Positions 1 through 9,300 of a stretch of 64,000 bases of DNA are shown piece by piece. Source of the DNA: UBA1672 sp050633285 (lineage in GTDB: Bacteria; Pseudomonadota; Alphaproteobacteria; Micavibrionales; Micavibrionaceae). The number at the start of each line of letters is the position of its first letter. Position 1 is the stretch's first letter. The notes below the pieces were generated by a model, which was not told where the DNA came from, ran no database searches, and saw only the letters and a list, made by a program, of their open reading frames with translations. The position numbers and the translations under genes are program-made. The DNA lies in assembly GCA_050633285.1 (NCBI GenBank), contig JBOEGG010000002.1, forward strand, positions 372,001 to 436,000. Reading direction: 5' to 3'.

Positions 1-285
1 TCTCTTTTTTGATTTGAAAGTACACCGAGCAAGTGCGAGGCGGGAGAAATCCCGAAGCGTGCACGGCGTATGAGTGCCCGTTTATTTTCATACCAAATAA
101 ACGGATATTAGCTGTAACCCGCAAAAAGCTTGACTTTATTGGCTGTTTGACATAAGAAAGCGCTTGTAAGCAATGTAGTTATGGTAGGCGTGAAATGTTT
201 AATGACCTTTTTGATTTCGGAAAAAAACGAAGCTTAAAACAATCTGTAGGTTTCTTTTTGTTCCACGGCGGTATCGCCGTTACAA
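1..285. other. Intergenic region with two hairpins
   Basis: No convincing coding frame is visible. Two strong inverted repeats stand out. Positions 41-54 form CGGGA-GAAA-TCCCG, a five-pair stem with a GNRA-type GAAA loop on the + strand, with GTGCG/CGTGCAC flanking pairs around it (about 33-64). Positions 78-104 form a perfect ten-pair stem (CCGTTTATTT with AAATAAACGG) around a seven-base loop. Neither is followed by a clear T-run. This could be part of a small RNA or the end of a transcription unit lying left of the window. Confidence 0.4.
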
Positions 286-819
286 TTATGACTCTTCTAA
301 AAGTGGTGGGTGCTTCTTAGTTTTGAATGCACTAATCAGACAAAAAAGAGCAAGCATAAAACACACACCAATATTGTAATTCGCCATGGATAGCCCAAGG
401 ACCGGATCCTGCCATGGTATCACACTACAATCACCAAGCGGCGCACTCATAAGGTTTTCAAGGATGCTCTTGGAGGAATCATCATGTTCGATAAACGGGT
501 TGGCGCAACCCTCCACGGCTGATGTCCACCAATGCTGTTCAACGCCGGTATGATAGAACGCAATACCACTATTGATGAGAAACGCGATAGAGGAAAGTAC
601 GAGAGTGCCAATCGCAGCGATCCGACGTTTACGCAGGGTAAACCCGATTAATCCCAATAAGATAACGAACGCATATGGATAGCGTTGATAAATACAAAGC
701 TCACAAGGCTCTAAAAGGAATATAGCTTCTGCAATAAATGCAGATGCCAAGCATACGGCGGAGATAAAGGTAATAAAACCAATTGAGTATGCGGGAGTAT
801 TAAATAGTTTTTGAAGCAT
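286..819 (-). CDS. dsbB: Disulfide bond formation protein B family (DsbB-like)
   Basis: An inner-membrane quinone reductase that re-oxidises periplasmic DsbA. The 177-residue product has four hydrophobic segments, as DsbB does. The first periplasmic loop carries the CxxC pair in the motif EPCELCIYQRYPY near residues 38-50, and the second loop carries two further cysteines (GCANPF near residue 105 and GDCSVIPW near residue 130), the pair that exchanges with DsbA. It starts ten bases after the end of the exoD-like gene on the same strand, so the two are probably co-transcribed, exoD first. Family assignment is firm; whether the partner is a classical DsbA cannot be seen here. Confidence 0.9.
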   Translation of the reverse strand: MLQKLFNTPAYSIGFITFISAVCLASAFIAEAIFLLEPCELCIYQRYPYAFVILLGLIGFTLRKRRIAAIGTLVLSSIAFLINSGIAFYHTGVEQHWWTSAVEGCANPFIEHDDSSKSILENLMSAPLGDCSVIPWQDPVLGLSMANYNIGVCFMLALFCLISAFKTKKHPPLLEES

Positions 820-828
820 AATAAACGC

Positions 829-1446
829 CTATATGTATCCCTTGATGATGTCTTTCACGATATCTATTCCTTCTGCACCCAAAAAAGTTACAATTAGGAA
901 AAGAGCTGATACCCATAATATACCAATAAACGCTCCGGCAAAGACGGCTATACCATCACGCATAATAACGCCAACAGCCATAAGGGCAATACCAAGTGAG
1001 GGAACAGTATTTGTAAGAGGGAACGGGATACAAACGGTAAGCGCCATGATAAGGCCAAAAATACCAATCAAATGAGAGCATATACCAATGGTCATAAACT
1101 CTAGGCGCGGCTTTACAAGTTTTTCTAAGCGCGTAAGCCACGGTAAAGTTGCCGTAATTATGGCACTCATTTTCTCACGTTTAATACTTTTGCGTTTGAT
1201 CCACTGTGGTAACCACACACTATGACGGCCCAGTGCTTGCTGCGCAGTGAGTAGTATAAGCGGGCTTGCAAGCAAGACGTTAATTCCCGGTGGGACAGGG
1301 ATTGGCAATGCCATCGGCACTGACAGGATAAGTAAAAGAAAACCAAATCCGCGCTCATGCAAAAGGTCAACAAGGTCACCAATGCTAACCCTTTCGCTTG
1401 TGATCTGCGTATTAATTTCTTTGAATATGTCGGAGATACTTCTCAT
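829..1446 (-). CDS. exoD: ExoD-family membrane protein
   Basis: The frame can be read from 1638, but the first 64 residues overlap the divergent gene at 1532. The likely start is the ATG at 1446, giving a 205-residue protein beginning MRSISDIFKEI, the usual start for the family. ExoD proteins are small integral membrane proteins named from a rhizobial exopolysaccharide mutant; their biochemical role is not settled. Visible features are the early helix SIGDLVDLLHERGFGFLLLI, the conserved ALPIPVPPGIN stretch, and two or three further membrane segments in the C-terminal half. It lies upstream of dsbB with a ten-base gap, and its divergent neighbour starts about 85 bases away, so a short shared promoter region is likely. 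Confidence 0.85.
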   Translation of the reverse strand: MRSISDIFKEINTQITSERVSIGDLVDLLHERGFGFLLLILSVPMALPIPVPPGINVLLASPLILLTAQQALGRHSVWLPQWIKRKSIKREKMSAIITATLPWLTRLEKLVKPRLEFMTIGICSHLIGIFGLIMALTVCIPFPLTNTVPSLGIALMAVGVIMRDGIAVFAGAFIGILWVSALFLIVTFLGAEGIDIVKDIIKGYI

Positions 1447-1531
1447 ACCTACGGCATAGCAAATATGCAGAACTTTGACGAGAGGAAAAATATATGAATA
1501 ATGATATATAAGCATAGTGAAGGATAACCAC

Positions 1532-2155
1532 ATGATATCAGAGGATGATAAAAAATATGGTTCTACAATTGCTTTGGCTTTTATAACCAAAGCAGGAACG
1601 ATTAATCCGCATTTGCCTGTCGGTGAAAATACGGCCAAAGATATCGCTGCGATCTATATTGATGAGGATGTTGTCGATGGAAAAATGGCGTGGCGTGTTC
1701 GTGCTCTTCACGATTTTGGGCAAGAAAAGTTAAGAGACGTTTGTGTCATTACTGTTAAGGAACGTAAAGATGCATATGATTATGCAAGCCAGTTGGCACA
1801 TGAAAATGACAAGCTCCGTAAACTATCATCTGAGCCATATATTGTGGTCGATCCAAAGCGGATAAAAAGTGCAGGGAATAATAAGACATTTACTAAAGTT
1901 AAGGTAGATATGCTGTCGGTAAATGGAGAAAACATAACATCTATTACTTGTGCAGGGCATGATAAGGAGCATATCGAAGAGTTCGCTGAGATGTATAAGG
2001 CCTTTAGAGAGGATGGAAATGTCCTACCAAAGGTCTCCGTAACAAAAGGAAACTTGGTGGAGGCAGAGTTTGGCCAGCAAAAATATCAAAAAGAAAAGCC
2101 ACCTGCTGGGCACCGCGCGGATGTCACGCCAATTGACACTTTTAACATGGATTAA
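1532..2155 (+). CDS. Hypothetical protein
   Basis: I do not recognise this 207-residue protein. The frame extends up to a GTG at 1517, but an AAGGA ribosome-binding site at 1520-1524 sits seven bases before the ATG at 1532, so 1532 is chosen. The product is soluble and charged, with no signal peptide or membrane segment. It contains KDAYDYASQLAHENDKL near residue 85 and ends in a Lys/Pro-rich tail. It is divergent from exoD-dsbB and followed by tRNA-Leu about 75 bases downstream. Confidence 0.7.
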   Translation: MISEDDKKYGSTIALAFITKAGTINPHLPVGENTAKDIAAIYIDEDVVDGKMAWRVRALHDFGQEKLRDVCVITVKERKDAYDYASQLAHENDKLRKLSSEPYIVVDPKRIKSAGNNKTFTKVKVDMLSVNGENITSITCAGHDKEHIEEFAEMYKAFREDGNVLPKVSVTKGNLVEAEFGQQKYQKEKPPAGHRADVTPIDTFNMD

Positions 2156-2229
2156 CTTTTTTTATTTTTCTATTGAAGAATTACTCTCTGCTCGTTATGA
2201 TCCCGCCACGTTACGACCTCAACCGTCAT

Positions 2230-2314
2230 GCCCCTGTGGTGGAATTGGTAGACGCGCCGGATTCAAAATCCGGTTCCTTCGGGAGTGCCGGTTCAAGTCC
2301 GGCTGGGGGCACCA
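2230..2314 (+). tRNA. tRNA-Leu (anticodon CAA)
   Basis: The 85-base sequence folds as a class II tRNA: acceptor stem GCCCCTG with TGGGGGC, anticodon stem CCGGA/TCCGG around loop TTCAAAA (anticodon CAA), a long variable arm, T-loop GTTCAAGTCC and an encoded ACCA end. The large variable arm and CAA anticodon identify leucine. Confidence 0.97.
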
Positions 2315-2853
2315 TCTTTGACTGACCAGTCTCAAAACCCTTGTGGAGAGCGAGGTTGGGGCGGCTTTGAAGCTTTCATTGAACTTAGGTAAATGCGCTG
2401 TGTTTTTCCATTATTCACAACTGTCTTAAAAGCGTATTTGGAGCCGAAAACAGTCCTAAAAACACCTTAAATACGCATGCACTATATAGTGCACATCTTT
2501 ATGAGCTCTGTAATTATATGCTTCATATCCGTTGCTTGAGTCATAACCTGAGGGTCGAATCCTACCTATATGTTGGACCTAGGCACGGGTTTCCACTTAT
2601 ATCCCATTCTCGCAAGCATTTGAGCATAGGCTAAGAAGCTGGATGAATAATACTTTTATGACACATAGCACCCGATATTGAAAATACAACTGGATAGGAT
2701 CAAAGCGATATTGGAATCAGTGGATATTGAAGGTCAATATTACCCACAGGTTTTGGGTTGTTTTGATGCTGATGAAGAAACTTTTAATTGTGCACGTTTG
2801 TGAAGTTTGCTACGCACATATGTATGGTGTGAAATTATGGAAGAGGGGATGTG
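2315..2853. other. Intergenic region, possible short gene remnant
   Basis: About 540 bases separate tRNA-Leu from the RTX cassette. The only coding-like stretch is a 41-codon frame on the + strand from a TTG at 2678 to a stop at 2801-2803 (IEGQYYPQVLGCFDADEETF in its middle). It has no ribosome-binding site, so it may be a remnant of a displaced gene. The rest shows no gene, long repeat or terminator. Regions just 3' of tRNA genes are common integration sites, which could explain debris here. Confidence 0.35.
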
Positions 2854-3345
2854 ATGTCTGAGAAAAAGAAAAATATTGTGGGGCGTATAGTACCGGTTAT
2901 CGTGATTTTATTTCTTGTTGTGTCTTCTATGCTTTTATCTGTTTATGCACTGCATTGGCATGAGTATCGCAGTGATGTTCAAGAGCTTGAGAAAATTTGT
3001 AAGGTTTTGACGCAGAAGAAAAAGGGCGGTAGAGTTTATAAGCCAATTATTGGACGGTATTTGGGGTCAAAGTCTTGGATAGGTGGTCCTCCCACACATT
3101 CAGGATCGGATAGAGTGTCGCATAAAATGTATTTACAAGATAGAACAGGGTATACCTATAATATTATGGCGGGTTTCCATCAGGATCGGTTTTTAGACGG
3201 GTATATACACGCTGTCTCAATAGTAGAAAATGATGCAATTGATAAAAGGCTGGATACAGTAGAAGAATTTGGCATATGTGCTTGGCGACAAGATAAATCA
3301 GGGTTTATTGGTATTGTCGAATCAATGAGAAAGATGGGGATATAG
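2854..3345 (+). CDS. Single-pass membrane protein upstream of giant RTX gene
   Basis: A 163-residue protein with one hydrophobic segment at about residues 10-31 (GRIVPVIVILFLVVSSMLLS) after a positive N-terminus, so most of it would be periplasmic. A GAGGGG ribosome-binding site at 2843-2848 favours the ATG at 2854 over the GTG at 2851. No family is recognised. The stop codon is two bases before the start of the RTX gene at 3348, so the two are almost certainly translated from one message. The element-borne RTX gene at 32593 is also preceded by a small membrane protein, so this may be a dedicated partner, for example in secretion, anchoring or immunity; that is inference. Confidence 0.75.
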   Translation: MSEKKKNIVGRIVPVIVILFLVVSSMLLSVYALHWHEYRSDVQELEKICKVLTQKKKGGRVYKPIIGRYLGSKSWIGGPPTHSGSDRVSHKMYLQDRTGYTYNIMAGFHQDRFLDGYIHAVSIVENDAIDKRLDTVEEFGICAWRQDKSGFIGIVESMRKMGI

Positions 3346-3347
3346 GT

Positions 3348-6300
3348 ATGGTTTCTACTCAAGATTTAATTGGATATTATCAACTCGATTTATCTGTGAC
3401 GGGATATACGTTAGGGTATTCTTTTGACCTTTCTACAAGTATCTGGGATGGCAGCTTTGAAAGAACTGATAATAACGGTAATACAGTTTTATATCATGCG
3501 TTTGGCGATACCACAAAAGCGTTGCTTACTCATCAAGTTGATTTTGTTAAGGCCTTAGATGCATGGGGTAATTATACCACGTTTAATTTTGCGGAGGATA
3601 ATAACGCACCCAATATTTCTATATTTCATGCGGATACGAATAATAATGTACCCGGGCCAAATGATGGTGGTAATAAGGATGCAGCGACATTTCCTAAGCC
3701 CTCTATAAATGGTAGTCGATATGGTGCAGAAATTGCCATTGATGATGGTGTTGATGTTAGTACTGCAAGGGGCTATTTTGTAGCTCTTCATGAAATTGGA
3801 CATGCTCTTGGTTTAAAAGGGGATGGTGCGTTAACTGATCCGAATTACAATACTGATATTACGGTTATGTCTTATAAGATTTCAACAGATAGTAGCAATA
3901 ATTTCCGTTATCCGGTTACGCCAATGGCTTTGGATATTAAGGCTATAGAAGAGCAGTATAATGGATTTACTTGGAATCCTACAGATAGTTACGAATTTGA
4001 CCCAACTGCATCGGCTACAGATGCAGGTGTTTTTAATGGAACCTTGCGGTCTCAAACAATTGCGGATACGAATGGGGTAAATGCGTTTGATTTTTCCGCG
4101 TATACTGGAAATTCAATCTTACAGATAGATATACGTAAATCACTGGATACGAATGGTGATTGGAAGGTATATCATACCGAAGTTGGTGATGAGTTTATCT
4201 ATATTGCACATAATACAGATATTCATAATGTTGTCGGATCAAACCAAAATGACATTGTGCAAGGCAATAGTTTGGATAACATTCTTCAGGGTGGATCGGG
4301 TGTAGATGAAATATATGGCCGCGAGGGAGATGATACTTTTATCGCCACGGTAGTAACTGCGCAAGGGTTGGCTGGCGATAAGTATAATGGTGGTGGTTTT
4401 GAGGATGATAAGACAACTGCGCTTTCTTATGCCGTAGATGGCAAGGATACCGTTTATTATGGTGCGTATTCTGGTGGTTCTATAACATCTACGGATGCTG
4501 GCTTTGGTGTTACGATTGAGTTTAATGACCCTGCTAATCTTCACAAAGCGATTGCGTATAAGTCATCCGGTGGTGGAGCGCAGGATGAGCTTACTTCTAT
4601 TGAGGGATTTGTCCTGACAGAATTTGCCGATACGGTGAAGCTGGGCGCGAGTGCTCTGGGCTACCAAACCGAGTTTGATGGACGTGGGCAAGAAGCAGGA
4701 AAAGAAGACATTCTGAGTTTTGAATTACGTACGCAAGGGGTTACGGTTGGTAATGCTTCTGATGTTGATGTGAAGTATGAGAATTTTGAAAAAATTCTGG
4801 GATCCAATCACGGGGATACATTTAAGTACGATGGGTTAGATGCATTAGGCGCGGGGGTAACGCAGGCTACGCACAATATTGATGCGAAGGGTGGTACTGA
4901 CACTGTTGATTTCTCTGAGATGACAGAGGGTTTGACCATTTTGGTTGATACCGTTGAGGGAAAAGATATTCACTTTGACAGTATTGAAAAAATGATTGGT
5001 AGTAATGGCGGAGATGTCTTCAAAATTAAGGAGACTGCGGCCATAAAAGTTGACCATACTCTTGATGGTCATGGGGGGATTGATACTGTTGATTACTCTG
5101 AAGAAACAGCATCTCTTAATATAAATATTGGTCAGAATGAAACGGTCGTCTTTGGCGTTGATACGGGGCTTGATACCTTAATCTCTATCGAAGAGATTAA
5201 AGGTGGTAGTGGGAAGGATGTGTTTAAGGTCCATACGCTAGATGTATCCGGTAAGTTGCATCTTGTTGGTGGTGATGGTGCGGATATTCTTGATTTCAGT
5301 GCGCTCACAGGATCCGGGGTTACGATAGATGGAAATAGAGTTGTCGGCACCGATATTACGTTCGAAGGTTTTGAAACTATTATTCTGAGTGATCAGGATG
5401 ATTTTGTGCGCAATGTTGATAATATGATTATCTATACGCGCGATGGGGAAGATCAGGTTGAGATTGGTAATAATCTTTACCTTGTTGATGCAAGTACAGA
5501 TGACCGGTTGACGTATTTCGGGCGTGTGTTGGATGACGGTACGCAGCGCACTTCTGAGAGCTCTGGCTCTGTCAGTCCGTGGACGGATTGGAATGTTCAG
5601 GGTGTTCGGTATGGCTACAATCATATCGGTGATTTGGTTGTGGTGCCTCTTGATGGTGGTGCCGGTGGCTTCAATCAGACATATGTTGCAAATCATAAAG
5701 TAGATTTGGTTGATAGTACGCAATCGACGTTGGGTATATCGGTTTATGAAACGTCTCATGCCGCTTATAAAATTCTGGAGGCCCCTCCGGGTTGGTTTGG
5801 AGCTACGCTTAAGACTTTACAGGTGGAGTTAGAGGCAATTTTAGGGGATGATTATACCCCGCCTGCGAATGATCCGCTTATCCTTGATCTGGATGGTGAC
5901 GGGTTTGATTTGGCGCCGAATATCAATATCTCACCTAAGTTTGATTTGAACGAGGACGGGTTTGCGACGAGTACAGGTTGGACGCTTGGCGGTGATGATG
6001 GTTTTTTGGCCATTGACGTGAATTCGAATGGACAGATTGATGATATCTCCGAATTGTTTGGTGGACCGAATGAAAGTGGCTTTGCTGCGCTTTCCGCATA
6101 TGACTTGAATGTAGATGGGGTGCTCGATCAGGCAGAGGCCAGTGCCGCAGGGATTGTGATTTGGGTAGATCAGGATGGTGATGCACAAACGGATGTGGGT
6201 GAGCTGCATAGCTTGTCTGATTATGATATTGCGAGCATTAATGTTGCTCCGGATGTTACTGTGTCTGAAGATGCCGCAGGTGGTCATGTTTTATTGCAGC

Positions 6301-9300
6301 AAGGTATATTCACTTATGCCGACGGTTCAACAGGTGCAGCGGCGGATGTTGGTTTCCGTTCGACGGCGTATGATTCCGAATGGCTGAGTGATGTTACAAT
6401 TACGGCACAAGCGTTAGGACTACCACAAGTTAAGGGGCATGGGACGTTACCTGACTTACGTGAAGCAATGAGTTATGACCCTGCATTTGCGACAATTGTT
6501 GATAATGCGTTATTAGGGTTTACAAACCCCGATTTATCGGCGCTTCGTGGTGCCGTTATGCCTATCCTAAATGGCTGGGTTGATAGCGTCGATGTACCTG
6601 CAGGTGAACCGGGTACGCAGGCACGTATTGATGTCCCAATTTTATTGGAAACGGCCATAGGGAACGGCACAACTGTACTTGATTTTGGTGTACAGCGCAG
6701 TGATGCACAAGGGACGTATTGGGAACTTGCAAGCGGTGATGACGTTCTAGATGAATTTGGTGTCGTGATTGCGCGCCCAACTTATAGCGATATCGTTAAT
6801 CAAACAACAGGTAGTGATGAAGTATGGGATGTTTTAAGTGCGGAACAAATTACATTTCTTGAGCGTTGGACTGGTGAGCAAATGCCGTTTGGTATGGATC
6901 ATAGTATTAGCGGACAGGCTGTTTCTGCGATGAGCCATGTGTTGGAGACTATGTGGCAGGAAATGAATGCTGTTGCGGTACGTGTTGCATCGCAGGGTGG
7001 ACCGCTTTCACAGTATTTTGATGGTGTTATTTATAATCCTGAAACAGATATGTTTGAAGCTACAACAGATGCGCAGTTAGTGCCTATGTTCCAAGCGATA
7101 TTTACGGATGCGCCGGGAGGAGCGTCAGGTGATCAAGCGTATTTGGATAGTTGGAAAGGGACACTTGATACTGTGATCGCGCAGTTTGACCAACCGGGTT
7201 CGGCATCACTGACGAGTTATGCGTTTCTATTCCAAAACCTTGTTGCGGCATATGATGAAGTGCCTTTGGATATTAGTCTTGAAGCGGCGGCAGGCGTTTT
7301 GGATATTCCGTCGGATGTATTGATTACAGGGGCAGGAATATTAAACGGTTCGAGTGGAGCTGATATCTTTTATATGGATGGTAGCGATCAGACCGTGAAT
7401 GGTGGTAATGGTCCTGATGCTTTTGTTTTTGGTAAAGATATTGGTCATGATGTGATTGCCGAGCTTGATGGCACGGGGTTGGATCATACTGACATGCTAC
7501 GGTTTTCTGCGCATAATGCAGATGATTTTATTTTTACACGTAATGATGTTGATCTGCATATAGAGGTGATTGCCACAGGTGAAACAATTACGGTTGAAAA
7601 GCAGTTTGTAGGGCGTGGTTCCGGATTGGGTAGCGGTGAGATTGGCCCTGCATATGGTATTAAAGAAATTGTTTTCGCGGATGGCTCGTTTTATGACACG
7701 GTTGATATAGCTTATGCAGTTTCTCACCCTAATTCAGCGGCGTTAGATGTCATTGGCACGAACGTTACAGATGTTCTTGCAGGTGGCGCAGGTGATGAAC
7801 GCTTAGAAGGTAAAGGCGGCGGAGATATCTATAAATTTGGTATAGGTGATGGACATGACACGATCTATGATATTGTGCGTGACCCTTATGCGGCGACACC
7901 TGACATCGTACAGTTTGGAGCGGGTATTTCATTTGACGACCTTAGGTTTTCGCGGGTCGAGCATAGTGATGATCTCACAATTACGATTGATGCTACAGGT
8001 GATAGTCTTACAATCGAGAAACAGTTCTGGAACAGTTATGGCCTTTTAGGTGATGATGATTGGTATAGTGCAATAGAGGGGTTCACATTTGAGGACGGCC
8101 AAAGTTTTACATGGACGGATATCTTTGGGATTTTATTGACGCAGCAATCGACGGATGGTGATGATTCAATTTATGGGTTTGATCTGGAAGATACGTTAGA
8201 TGGTGGCGCAGGGGATGATTACCTTTCCGGCGGTAATGAGAATGATACCTATGTATTTGGTATGGGGTATGGGAATGATACTATTTATGATTATTATCTT
8301 CATGCCGCCAGTGGTACGGAAGATACTGTGTTATTCCTGCCTGATGTCGATCCGGCTACGGTTGTATTGTCACGCATTGGTAATTCAGACGATGTGACTT
8401 TTACTCTATCAGATGGTTCTACCCTTACGATTGAGGACCAACTCAATAACGTTATTCTCTTTGGTGAATTTCAAGCCATAGAGTTTTTCCAGTTTCAAGA
8501 TGTAAATAATACTTTATGGAATCAAAACGATATCAAGACGATGTTGTTGCAAACATACTCAACAGACGGCGATGATGTTATCTACGGGTTTGAGGGTAGT
8601 GGCGATGTTATCAATGGTGGTGCAGGGAATGATATTATCTATGGACTGAATGGTGGTGATACGTATCAGTTTGGTGTCGGTTCTGGTTCTGATCAGATAC
8701 AAGATCTTTCACAAGCTTATGCCGCAGGAATAGACTCTGTCGAGTTCTTAGGCACGTTGACGCAAAGTGATGTGACGTTTGCACGCGATGGGGATGACCT
8801 TCTTATCACGCTTGTGGGAGCGTCTGATACTCTACGCGTCTTAAATCAATTTGATAGCCTTACCTATTACCGTGTTGAGGAATATACATTCTCTGATGGG
8901 ACGATATTAGAATATCTAGATGTTTATGCTATGGCAACACAGGGTAGTGTGATTGAAGGGGATGCAGGTGACAATACCCTGAATGGCACTGATGGGGATG
9001 ATATTGTTTCTGGTCATGATGGTGATGACAGTCTGTATGGTCATTTAGGGGATGATGTTCTTTATGGTGGCGCAGGAGATGATTATTTGCATGGTGGTGA
9101 GGGAACCAATATTTTTGTTTTCAGCGCGAATGAAGGGCATGATTATATAGAGCGTCAACAAACCGGTTATGAGAGTAAGGTTATTTTTGAAAGTGACATC
9201 TCTGTTTCTGATATTTCCATTATCAGAACGTCGAGTGCTTATCGGGATATTACTTTAGAGATAGGAAGTTCCAATAACTCTATCACGATTGAGAGTTTCA

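Noticed and set aside
829..1638. Long form of the exoD-like gene starting at 1638
   Set aside because: The extra 64 residues overlap the divergent gene with a good ribosome-binding site at 1532, and family homology starts at 1446.
2070..2321. 83-codon + strand frame across tRNA-Leu
   Set aside because: Its last part translates the tRNA itself and its first part shadows the hypothetical gene ending at 2155.
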